Source: Parietaria judaica | Taxonomy: Eukaryota > Streptophyta > Magnoliopsida > Rosales > Urticaceae | NCBI GenBank assembly: GCA_954871525.1 | Contig: OX940865.1 | Span: 22,366,420-22,430,419, forward strand | Length of the DNA stretch: 64,000 nt | Direction of reading: 5' to 3' | In this document: positions 36,743 to 48,218 of the stretch, in pieces | Layout: each line of letters begins with the position of its first letter | How positions within the stretch are numbered: the stretch's first letter is position 1 | Translations under genes and position numbers: made by a program | The notes under the pieces: model-generated | What the model was told of the DNA's origin: nothing | What the model saw: only the letters and a program-made list of their open reading frames with translations | Databases searched by the model: none

Positions 36743-37890
36743 GCTCCTTCATGAACAGATTCCTAATTTTACTAATTTAAATAGTATATTTGACTATTTT
36801 CTCAAAGAGAGAATTATGCTTGGACTTACACGAAGCCAAACTGTACCAAATGACAAAAAGAAAAAAAGATAATCATCCCATAGTAGGATACCCCATAGTA
36901 GGATACCGTTAAATTAAGCATGCCGTAAAGCATGTAATGTACTAGTGTATGTACGTGCATTTTTTTTAGTTTCTTAAATCTTTCACCGGTAAGTATAGTT
37001 GTCAAAGATTTCTAAGCTTGTGATATACATACAAATAAATCTATTTTAGAGTATTATGATATGTTAATATCCAAAGGTAATTATTATCTTATTATTTTGT
37101 TTATTTCAAAGTCCTTACAATATCAATAAGTATTAAATAGAGTTTCTCATTTTTGTTTCTATTAGATTAATATAATTTTTATTTTGCTACATGTTTATAC
37201 TATTTTTTTTTCAACTTGCGGCTTTCTATATATGTATATAGTAATTCACCTGAAATACTATTTTTTGCTTCTATTATATTAATATAATTTTACACATGTA
37301 AACTAGGACATGCACAAAGTAACTTCAGTCGAGAATCAACGAAGGCTATTTCTATTGATTAGTTAAAATATATATACTCAACTTAGGGGAAAAAAAGTCC
37401 CTAAAAAAAAAAAGAAACTAATTAGGAAAAAAGAAAAAAAAATCGTTCATCCATATCACTGAGGAAGCTAAATCACTGAAGAAATATATATATATATATA
37501 TAGGAACTTTCCTATTGTTATATATGTATAGATAAATAACTAACTCTATCAAGTGGATAGAATTTTGATATGATTTATGTTTTGACACACAGCTTATAAT
37601 ATTATAACCTACTTTGCAAACCAAACTTATTCTCCGACATCACTGAGGAAGCTAAATCACTGAATATATATGTATATATGTATATATATATATTTATATA
37701 TATTTTTAAAAAGAAAGCATACACATAAAACACTAAAATGACAAAAAAAAAAAAATGAGAACTATAGTACTTTAATTATCTACAGAAAGTGGAGGTCATA
37801 CCCTTTTCCTAACTATTTTAATATTACTCACATAAAACCTTTATTTATTTATAATTAATTTGCGTTAGAAAGAGACTACTCAAGAGAGTG
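36743..37890. other. Intergenic DNA with repeated CACTGAGGAAGCTAAATCACTGA units
   Basis: ATCACTGAGGAAGCTAAATC occurs twice (about 37,456 and 37,639), each followed by (TA)n. The segment CCCATAGTAGGATACC is also doubled (about 36,878). No gene seen. Confidence 0.6.
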
Positions 37891-38009
37891 AAAAAGCCAC
37901 GACAAAACACGTGCCTTTGTTCAAAACGCTCGTGGAAGTTCTCTTCTTCGTGTGCCATACTTGCTTCCTCCAACATTACATCATATCATTAATTTAATTG
38001 TATTTAAAT

Positions 38010-38048
<39 letters not shown>

Positions 38049-38190
38049 TAAGCTTGACATTATTATCATTGGATTCACTCTTAAGTCTTGACTTGGTATT
38101 AAAATATTAGATTCGCTTTGTTGTGTAGTTATTAGACACAAAGTGCCGTCCCATATGTACTCAAGTACGTGATTCAATACCAACTAATCC
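37891..38190 (-). promoter_or_regulatory. Putative upstream control module M2 (orphan copy)
   Basis: Second copy of the M1 module, with G-box CACGTG at 37,908-37,913, TCTTCGTGTGCCATACTTGC, ATCATATCATTAATTTAATT, a (TA)n run at 38,016-38,043, and the second half with TTAGATTCGCTTTGTTGTGT. It lies 1.4 kb beyond M1 and has no bHLH gene of its own: the next gene to the right ends at 39,437. Confidence 0.6.
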
Positions 38191-39436
38191 TATATATATA
38201 TACATATAATTTATTAATTATACGGAGAATCTGTGGTTGGATGGACTTCCTCATCAAGTTGTACGGTAACGAATTCGCATTCATAAAAGGAACATGCAGA
38301 ATTAATTTTATTGGTACGATATTTTAAAATTTGATGGTTTAATTAAGGATGTAATTATGTTGCTTAAATAGAATTATTAGTATAGTGGATCGACTTATTA
38401 AGATCAGTCACACATGCATTGCGAAAAAAATGCACTTTTAACTCTTAATAATTTGCAAAACATGGTAGTTTTAATTTCGAACTTATATTAGTAATATTAC
38501 TATTTTGGAAAAAATTAATCGATAAATTTTATTTTTAATAAATTGGTAAATTTTGTGAAACAATTATTGATAAACTTGTTACTAAGTGACCATCCATTTT
38601 AATCAATAATATTTTTTTAGCTTACACCTACTATAATAGAGAGGGATGTGTTCTATAATCTGATAATTACATTAAAAAATATATATTTTAGAAAACATTT
38701 TTAATTCACTGCTAAAAAACCTTAGAATTTATGAAAACTTGAGACCACCGTGACGACTAATTTGATGTTGGGTTAAAACGTCCCAGAATCTCGTTGCCTT
38801 TGCGTCAAATGTATATAATATTTTCTAATTCTAATCTTGAATTCTAACTTCTTTTCTTAGATTAATTTCTCTCACTTCATTTCTCTCTATGATTTGTATC
38901 TTAATTTTTTTAGCTTAAACTTTTTTTGGTTTGTTTATGTTACGATTAGCTATAATTATTTTAATAGAATAAAAATCAAGTTATATAACTCTAAAAAATT
39001 ACCTATAACGTTTTTATTTATTTATTTTATATATTCACTTTCAAATAAGTAAATAAAAGTGATTATACATTTTCTTATTTTTGAATTGGTGAGTTTTTTG
39101 TTAATTTGTTTTTAGTATCATTAGAGTTTGAACCTTAAAATTTCAAGAGTAGGGGTTACAAATTCAAACCAACTATATGTCTTATTGAGTCATAAAGTTA
39201 TAACTACTTCGTCGAGATTGACATGATCGGCAATAATATCATTAGATTAACGGTATATCTTTGATTATTAGGTAGATGATAAACATACAAACATAAATTA
39301 AATAAGTTAATTTAACGATCAAACGATTGAGAGCTAAAAGTCTATTTAATTTTCTCTATAACTCATAATTAATCCGCAAGTTTGTAAAGTTGAAACTCTC
39401 CAAAGTCTATTTATACATAGAAAATCAAATTATATA
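38191..39436. other. Intergenic DNA, bHLH genes 4-5
   Basis: AT-rich and unassigned. If a gene once belonged to module M2, nothing of its coding part could be read here. Confidence 0.5.
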
Positions 39437-41198
39437 TTAGAGAACAACTCCGAAATGCTGCATAGAGGCGCTATAAGCTTCCGGCGATGACCCACAATAT
39501 TCCCATCTATATGATGCCCCCACCTGCTATAAAATATACACAAATATTAATCACAAAGCTAATATTTATAATCAACGGACAATCACCGTGTTTCCACTAC
39601 TACTAATAGTCACTTATACACGAAAGTTATCGTCGTGTAAAGTAAAAATATGAAAGTTTTGAAAATTCCCCAAAAATTATTGTGCAAAGTAAAAATATGC
39701 AAATTTGTAATGGCGGAACAATGTGAATGAGTCGAGGGATTAGTGCTAAGTTTTTTAAATTGCAAGATGTCCCTCTTTATTTTAATAAAAAAATTGAATA
39801 AAACGCCCCTAAGTCTAAATCTCAGTTCCGCCATTAAGCATTCCCACATTGGTTTTCGCAAAATCATCATGCAAACACTAGTTCGGCGCATCGAATAAGT
39901 GCTTGCATGACAATTTTTTTTCTTTTCATTTTGCTCTTACATCGCAATAAAATTTGCTCAGAAAATTTAGAAAAGGTATTAATACCTTAAGATGCAAGCT
40001 ATTGAATGTCCTGCCACCAAAGGACTCAAAGGAAGAAGCGTTGAGCACCGAAAAGCCATCTTCTTCCAAATTGTGCAGCACTTCAGAGAATGGAACCATT
40101 TCCAAGTTATGATTTGTGGAGATTTGAAGAGCAACTTCGCTATCACTAAGCTGTTTCGCTGAGAAGGATGATGCTAACAATGATGCTCGAGATTTGGCAA
40201 TCACTTGAGTGTTATGATCATGACAATGGAGTTCTTGCTTCACTTGGATACCATTAATATTCCTTTGTTTCCTTATAATGCCGAGCTTTGACAAGAGCTC
40301 TTCTCTCTTCTGACCTAACCCTTCAACTTCTCTTTGTAACTCCGGTATGTATTTCAGCACTTGTGAAACTGTGGCTGGGATACTTAGTTTCTTCTGCAAA
40401 AAGTGTATCTTATTTTGTTAATAATATATTTTAATGATGTATACGAATAGCTCGAATTCGGATATAAAAGTGAATTGTGATAATGGATTTCTCGAGATAG
40501 TTCGTATATTTTAAGTCCTATAGGTCTTTGTTTTACCACGATTTTCCTCCTTCGCAAGTGAGGGCTACGCTAATAAATAAACATTGACGGAATCACAAGA
40601 TCACCTCATTTTTTTGCTATTAAAAAAAATGTTAAGTTGATTGGTGGTTATGGTAAAATAACAGAGCTCTTTCGGTTCTCATATATTGTTCGAACGAACC
40701 AACCCATATGAAGATTTCAAGGCTTCCTTGATTCCGGCTAACAATTATCGGTATAAGCTGATATTTGCTGTCCGTTTTTAGCGATGATAGATTTTGTATA
40801 ATAATATTATAGAGGTTAAAATATAGTACCTTAAAATCCGAAGCTGGAAGAAGTTTCCGGAGAGAAGAGTACAACTGATTCATCTTCTTGCGACGATCTC
40901 GCTCACTGGCATTGTGATTGAGCTTCTTGATGCCAAGATGATCACCGCTAACGGCTGTGGCCGTCGAAGGCGTGGCCGATCGATCGATCCGATCAGCTCG
41001 CACGTGCTGATCGGATGGCAGAGGAACTGGCAGCAAGTCGAGAAACGTTGACTGAGCCAAATAATTCGCAGCCCCAGTATCGATGTTATAATTATTGTCT
41101 CTAGAGAAATAGTTTTGATCTTCAAACCCTAGGGCATATTCTTCCATGGGAAAATATCCAATACTTGTTGGAAAAAACGAAGGAGATAAAGCTAACAT
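39437..41198 (-). CDS. bHLH38/39-like: bHLH subgroup Ib transcription factor 5
   Basis: Minus-strand exons 41198-40830, 40393-39986 and 39523-39437 give 287 residues, the longest of the five. It starts [20 protein letters not shown]. The basic region [14 protein letters not shown] keeps H-E-R. Helix 2 is [20 protein letters not shown], then the coiled coil [16 protein letters not shown], a longer linker, and an ACT-like region with [19 protein letters not shown]. The 28-residue exon 3 tail ([18 protein letters not shown]...) has diverged from gene 4 (no GSLGRRL block). Introns are longer than in the other genes (436 and 462 bases), and intron 2 holds a MITE (39,708-39,836). Function inferred as for the other members. 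Confidence 0.92.
39708..39836. mobile_element. MITE in intron 2 of bHLH gene 5
   Basis: Perfect inverted ends TAATGGCGGAAC / GTTCCGCCATTA, related to the CAGTGGCGGA family at 32,561. No 8-bp target duplication was found. It is wholly intronic. Confidence 0.65.
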
Positions 41199-41279
41199 GT
41201 TTCTTTTGTTTTTGGGTACAAATAATTATTTTCTCTCTTTATGACTCTTTAGTTTGCGTAGAATGTGGGATGCTAGTAT

Positions 41280-41289
41280 GATATATATA
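41280..41289 (-). promoter_or_regulatory. TATA box of bHLH gene 5
   Basis: Minus-strand CTATATATAT, about 85 bases upstream of the ATG. Confidence 0.5.
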
Positions 41290-42024
41290 GCATGAAGATA
41301 AATAGCCACTAATATTTAAATTAATTATTGAGTTTGAACATAATTTAATACTATTATCGAAGATTGCAATAAACAATTAAACTTTATCCATCGCCTACAA
41401 AATGCCACCTTTGAGTATATCTATGAAGAACAACAACTTGTACATTTAATCGATAAATTTAATGTTTGATATTTCTTATTTAGATTTTCTTTTCCTGCTA
41501 ATAAATACTTCATAATTGCCTATTTGAGAATTTTTTTCATTCCTATATTCATACTCATTCCGATGCTTTTTCTTTTTCAAGTTCTTTCCAAATTGTATAT
41601 TTATTTTTTCACTTCACAGCTCACTTTTTTGGTAGTGTACATTCTCAATATTATCAAAAGTATATAATCCTAAGTACTAAATTTGTATACATTTTTTTCT
41701 TGAAATTTACATTTTTAATAATCTTAAGATAAAATGTATACATATATATGTCGTCATTTCACAATTTTTTATAAATATTCTTATCGTATTTTTTTTTAAC
41801 ACAAGATTTAGATTCAATGGACAAAACAGTTTCATAATCCCAAGTCCCAACCACTCATGTATAATAATAACAAACCTAATTCCAAAACAATTGTCAATTG
41901 GCATATGAGTAAATTAAACCAAGAATGTAACAGCTTGGAGCTATGACCTAACTCTCGAACTATATCTTATGAGGTTTAACATATTATTTAAATTCTCCAA
42001 GAGACTGATCAACCATGGCCATGG
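41290..42024. other. Proximal upstream region of bHLH gene 5
   Basis: AT-rich and without a gene. Confidence 0.5.
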
Positions 42025-42300
42025 CCACGAGAGCACGAGTCCCTCGTTGAAAGCGCGTGTCCGTTGCTCAACTGCGTGTGGAGTAACCCTGCTTCGCGTG
42101 CCCTACGTGCACGAATCATATCATTAATTTAATTGCATGCAATAATTATATATAAGATTATTCTACTTGAAAGTGGGAAGTAAAGTAAGCTAATAATATA
42201 AAAGTTTGGGGAAAGAAACTTGACTAGATTCGATTTGTTGTGTTGTTGTTAGACTACAGAAAGTGCGGTACCATATGTACTGAGCATGCAATACCAACTT
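42025..42300 (-). promoter_or_regulatory. Putative upstream control module M3
   Basis: Conserved with M1 and M2: ACTGCGTGTGGAGTAACC, GCTTCGCGTGCCCTACGTGC, ATCATATCATTAATTTAATT, TAGATTCGATTTGTTGTGTT, ACCATATGTACTGAGCATGC. The perfect G-box is replaced by CACGAG and TACGTGC cores. Located 0.8 kb upstream of bHLH gene 5. Confidence 0.6.
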
Positions 42301-44135
42301 CATCTATGAATTTATATATATAGACTATTATAATTATTATTATAAAGTGATAGAGAATTTGTTCTTAGACCAAGTAATTGGAGTGATTTAATAATCAATA
42401 TATTTCAAGGTCGCATATCGCAAGCCGCCCGCAAGTTTAATTTACGGGTATATCAAGGGCGAGACATGCATATCGATGAGAATTTTTTGTTAGATTGTTA
42501 AGATCGAGACCGATTGTGGAAAATGGCAATCTGATTTTAAGCGTATATTGCAATATATATCGATTGAATTTTCATAAAAGAATAAATTTCTTATGAATAT
42601 GAGGTTTTGTTTGGAAGAGTTTTAGGGGACTAACTATTTATTAGTTGAGATGAAAAAAATGAAGAAAGTTGATGACTATTTTGGTCAACGATCGAATTTG
42701 AAGGTCAAAAAAGAATTTTAGAAAACGGTCTCTACAGGGTGTCGGATTTGGCCCACATTCATACCAACGAACTAATGATCTCTATTAACAGCATCTCGAA
42801 ACCATAACCTCGATAAATATGATTATGCTTAGGCCAAGTTGTAATTGGAGTGGCATAACCTAGCAAAAAACTGAAAATCATATATTTCACTCAATATACG
42901 TTAATTCAAAGTAAATTACATAATGCGGTTAATTTAATTGCTAATTAATCAAATAGTAAGTTTAAATTTTTTATTCAATGGCCGATGTACAGTTTGAGCT
43001 TAATCAAAAAAAAAAAAAATCAATAGCAACAAAAGTATCTAAATTATACTCAAATGCGTCGACGGATTTAATAGAAAAACTTAAATTTAATAGACCAGTA
43101 ACTCAATCTAAATTCTTTTAAAAAAAAAAAAAAACCATCAAATTTTGTTATGAAACAATAATGAAAGGACATTTATCACCTTCGTACAAATTTATTTTAA
43201 TTTTCGCATTAATTCTTATTAGTTTCATTATTTGAGTCTTATTAATTGTCACTAAGGTTGCTTACTTTTCTACTATAATTTTTGGGTATCCTTTAGCACA
43301 GTTTACTATATCGTGACCACTTTTGCCAATAGTTATTAAAGGCAAAGAAACTAAACTAAAGAGCTAATGTTTTGGAAGATCCTTGGATTCAGTATGAATT
43401 TGGTTTGAAAAGTGGAGATTCCTTTTGTTACGTAAATATTAGACATAAATTGCCGGTCCAGATATGTATCGAACGTGCTATATATGCCAACTTGCCAACT
43501 ATACATACATATTATATTAATATTATATATATTCTTGATATTTAAATTACTATAATAGGATGGAGGGAATCTAACAAGCTAGCCTGAAGTTTATCCCTAC
43601 ACGTAGAGTTGCAAACGACAAAAGATGGCAATTCCTTTGTTCGAAAATAAAGATTGAAATAGATAAAACTAAATTATAGGATTAGCCTAAAATAATGTAA
43701 AGGGAAATATTAGTCCCTACATAATAATAATAATATTTGTAACTTTGACAAATGACCTAAATGACTTCGACCAATTTTAAATAAATAAATTTGAATAAAT
43801 ATTAACTAAAACTCTATTAACTAAAATTTATATTATTAAACGCCAAACTTAATTTATTCTTCAAAGTTTTTTTTTTTTTTTTTTGTAAATTTTATCCCTA
43901 TCTTAAAATTGACTTGCATCACCGGGTATTATAGTAAAAAAAAAAAAAAAAAAACTTTGGAAAGTACATTACAGTTTTTGGTGTTAAGAATAAAAATCAA
44001 TTAGTAATGTTTTGACTTTTGAAAGAATATTTACTCAAGTTTTATTTATAAATAAAATATCAATTGGGCTTGGGCTTCGCGGGTTGTTGGACTATGGCTG
44101 GAAGGGTTTATTTGAATAGATTTTCAAAAATTGAA
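42301..44135. other. Intergenic DNA with a partial module copy M4
   Basis: Contains M4 (43,381-43,500), poly-A and poly-T tracts, and no gene. Confidence 0.5.
43381..43500 (-). promoter_or_regulatory. Partial control module copy M4 (second half only)
   Basis: TTGGATTC...TTTTGTTACGTAAATATTAGACATAAATTGCCGGTCCA...ATGTATCGAACGTGC...CCAACTT aligns with the second half of M1-M3. No first half and no gene accompany it, so it is a further orphan copy. Confidence 0.4.
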
Positions 44136-45349
44136 TCTATATATATATAAAAGCAAAATAACATCAGGCCTAAAAAACAACGTATTTTGACCCTATTCTA
44201 TTTTCTCCTTTTTTTGAATTTTTTTAAACAAAAAAACAAAAGCTCGCTCGTCGTGACTCTTCATTAATAAAAAAAAATTAATAAAGAAATAAATTATTAT
44301 TATTATTTATAGATAAAATATCAAACGATGCCAATAAATATAGTAACTAAATTAAACACTACGTTTTGCTCTTTTTTAGCAACTGCAAATAAATAAATAA
44401 ATAAAAATTATTAACACCACTAATAGTAGTATTTAAAGTTTAAACAACATATTTGATACACGTAATAAATACACCACTAATAACTAAAAAAATTATGAGA
44501 GAAATCCTACTTGAATTCATTTTCGATAATTCTTTTAGCCGCTTTGATAGGTGCAATTTCCGTGACACGCCAATACTAAGTCTATCGAATTATCAAGAAA
44601 TTAAACTTTTTTAGTTTTTGTTTTTTGTATCACATTTATTTAACTTCAATTAGAATCTAAAATTGTTTAGGTAAAAAATAGAAATTATTTTATTCGACGT
44701 ATTCCCACAGTTAATAAACGATTACAAGTACATATTAATTAATCTATATATATATAAAAGCAAAATAACATCAGGCCTAAAAAAACAACGTATTTTGACC
44801 CTATTCTATTTTCTCCTTTTTTTGAATTTTTTTAAACAAAAAAACAAAAGCTCGCTCGTCGTGACTCTTCATTAATAAAAAAAATTAATAAAGAAATAAA
44901 TTATTATTATTATTTATAGATAAAATATCAAACGATGCCAATAAATATAGTAACTAAATTAAACACTACGTTTTGCTCTTTTTTAGCAACTGCAAATAAA
45001 TAAATAAATAAAAATTATTAACACCACTAATAGTAGTATTTAAAGTTTAAACAACATATTTGATACACGTAATAAATACACCACTAATAACTAAAAAAAT
45101 TATGAGAGAAATCCTACTTGAATTCATTTTCGATAATTCTTTTAGCCGCTTTGATAGGTGCAATTTCCGTGACACGCCAATACTAAGTCTATCGAATTAT
45201 CAAGAAATTAAACTTTTTTAGTTTTTGTTTTTGGTATCACATTTATTTAACTTCAATTAGAATCTAAAATTGTTTAGGTAAAAAATAGAAATTATTTTAT
45301 TCGACGTATTCCCACAGTTAATAAACGATTACAAGTACATATTAATTAA
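44136..45349. repeat. Tandem pair of 607-bp Helitron heads
   Basis: Two near-identical copies, 44,136-44,742 and 44,743-45,349. I saw only single-base length changes in homopolymers and one T/G change (TTTTTTGTATC against TTTTTGGTATC), so the duplication is recent. Confidence 0.9.
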
Positions 45350-48218
45350 TAATAAATAAAGATTTTTACGTATATTGTTATATTATTATGTCAAGATTTT
45401 TTATACGAATTAAAAAAACTAATATTTTTGTTCTTTGTTATGTAATTATTATTTTTGATTATTAGTTATTATAATCTATATATTAAAAAAAACACTATTT
45501 TCCGCGTCATTCTTTTTTCTCTTTTTTGTTTAAATTATTTTTAATTAAAAAAATTGAATAGCTTCTTTTATTTGTTGTGTATCCTCCCTTAACTAATTGA
45601 AATCATAAATAACCAACTCTCAAGCGTTGTATCCTTTTAATATTTTCTTTTTATGTTTATCAAATAAATATAAATAAATGATTCCCAAATCCCTAACGTT
45701 GTAACCTATTTAATAGTTACTTTTTCTATAAATAAAAGTATTATTTGATAACGATAATTTACACGTAACATTTTTCATTATTTCATTAACAACTTCCCAA
45801 GCGTTGTAACCTATACAATAATTTTTTCATAAATAATAATATTTGATAACGGTAATTTACACGTAATATTTTTCATTATTTCCGTAACAAATTATTTAAA
45901 TAAAAAATAGGGCGACAATATCTCTTAAATAAATATAGTTCCTATTTATTAATTATTAGGTAATTTTAAATAGGAAATAAGTTTATTGTTACCACCAAAT
46001 GAGGAGATATTTTGGCAATATTCAGATAAATTATTTATGGAAAACAAAAACGTCTGAGTATATAAATAATATGAGATATTGATATATTAGTGAATAAGAA
46101 AATAGGATATAGCTTATGGTTACCACTAGGGGTGTGCATGGGTTGGATTGGGTCGACCCGAGGTAAAACATGAACCCGACCCGATCATATTGGGTTTGGA
46201 AAAAATAACCCAATCCGACCCAAAATTTTTGAAGACCCAATCCAACCCAACCCGAAAAACTCTGGGTTGGGTTGGGTTGGGTTGGGTCATTGGCCTGAAC
46301 TAAACTTTAAAAAATATATATAAATATTTTACCGAATAACACTTAAATTTAAACCGTCGATCAATAAATAGAAATTTCATATTATTGTCTGTAAACACCA
46401 AATTCAAAAATTTAACGTTATTATAGTCTTAAACATTAAATAACACAAGTACGGAACATATCGTAAACTAAACTAGAAATGTGATCGTAATCGTATACTA
46501 GAAACATGGTCATAGACATTAAATAATGACTAAAAATAAAAATGAGACTCTAGAAATACATTTTTTTTATTTATTTGTTGTTTGCTTTTACTTATTTAAC
46601 GTTTAAACTACAAAAATATATTTTAAAAAATTAATTAATTATTTGAAAAAAAATCTTGATTGGGTCAATTGGGCCGGCCCAACCCAATGCATTTAGCCCA
46701 ACCCCAACCCGACTATTTATTCGGGTTGAACCCAACCCAACCCGATAACTATTGGGTTAATTGGGTTGGGTTTGATTGGGGTTGGGTTCAATTGGGTTGG
46801 GTTAAATTGTTGGGTTGGGTTTTTTTTGCACACCCCTAGTTACCACTAAATTATAACGATATATTGGCAATCAATTTATATATTTAAGGAATAAGAATTT
46901 ATATTAAAAAATAAAGTACAATTAAAATTTAATATGGAATAATATTACGTTAAACACTACGTTTTGCTCTTTTTTAGCAACTGCAAATAAATAAATAAAA
47001 ATTATTAACACCACTAATAGTAGTATTTAAAGTTTAAACAACATATTTGATACACGTAATAAATACACCACTAATAACTAAAAAAATTATGAGAGAAATC
47101 CTACTTGAATTCATTTTCGATAATTCTTTTAGCCGCTTTGATAGGTGCAATTTCCGTGACACGCCAATACTAAGTCTATCGAATTATCAAGAAATTAAAC
47201 TTTTTTAGTTTTTGTTTTTGGTATCACATTTATTTAACTTCAATTAGAATCTAAAATTGTTTAGGTAAAAAATAGAAATTATTTTATTCGACGTATTCCC
47301 ACAGTTAATAAACGATTACAAGTACATATTAATTAATAATAAATAAAGATTTTTACGTATATTGTTATATTATTATGTCAAGATTTTTTATACGAATTAA
47401 AAAAACTAATATTTTTGTTCTTTGTTATGTAATTATTATTTTTGATTATTAGTTATTATAATCTATATATTAAAAAAAACACTATTTTCCGCGTCATTCT
47501 TTTTTCTCTTTTTTGTTTAAATTATTTTTAATTAAAAAAATTGAATAGCTTCTTTTATTTGTTGTGTATCCTCCCTTAACTAATTGAAATCATAAATAAC
47601 CAACTCTCAAGCGTTGTATCCTTTTAATATTTTCTTTTTATGTTTATCAAATAAATATAAATAAATGATTCCCAAATCCCTAACGTTGTAACCTATTTAA
47701 TAGTTACTTTTTCTATAAATAAAAGTATTATTTGATAACGATAATTTACACGTAACATTTTTCATTATTTCATTAACAACTTCCCAAGCGTTGTAACCTA
47801 TACAATAATTTTTTCATAAATAATAATATTTGATAACGGTAATTTACACGTAATATTTTTCATTATTTCCGTAACAAATTATTTAAATAAAAAATAGGGC
47901 GACAATATCTCTTAAATAAATATAGTTCCTATTTATTAATTATTAGGTAATTTTAAATAGGAAATAAGTTTATTGTTACCACCAAATGAGGAGATATTTT
48001 GGCAATATTCAGATAAATTATTTATGGAAAACAAAAACGTCTGAGTATATAAATAATATGAGATATTGATATATTAGTGAATAAGAAAATAGGATATAGC
48101 TTATGGTTACCACTAAATTATAACGATATATTGGCAATCAATTTATATATTTAAGGAATAAGAATTTATATTAAAAAATAAAGTACAATTAAAATTTAAT
48201 ATGGAATAATATTACGTT
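44961..48218. repeat. Recent direct duplication (1.27-kb unit; one copy carries a hAT insertion)
   Basis: Unit 1 is 44,961-46,951 (1,991 bases) and unit 2 is 46,952-48,218 (1,267 bases). The 724-base difference is explained exactly by the 712-base hAT element, its 8-bp target duplication and one AAAT repeat unit. Both end in AATATTACGTT. Confidence 0.92.
46127..46838. mobile_element. hAT-type MITE, 712 bp, GGGTT-rich
   Basis: Perfect 8-bp target duplication GTTACCAC (46,119-46,126 and 46,839-46,846). Ends TAGGGGTGTGCA / TGCACACCCCTA. Both subterminal regions are arrays of TTGGGTTGGGTT and AACCCAACCC. The paralogous position at 48,106-48,113 has a single GTTACCAC and no insert. The 69-codon frame inside is a by-product of the repeat. 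Confidence 0.95.

Noticed and set aside
46031..46240. 69-codon ORF on -
   Set aside because: Crosses the end of the hAT MITE and reads its GGGTT repeat.
46263..46288. GGGTT repeats that look like telomere DNA
   Set aside because: They are internal to a hAT MITE with clear ends and target duplication; the plant telomere unit TTTAGGG is absent.
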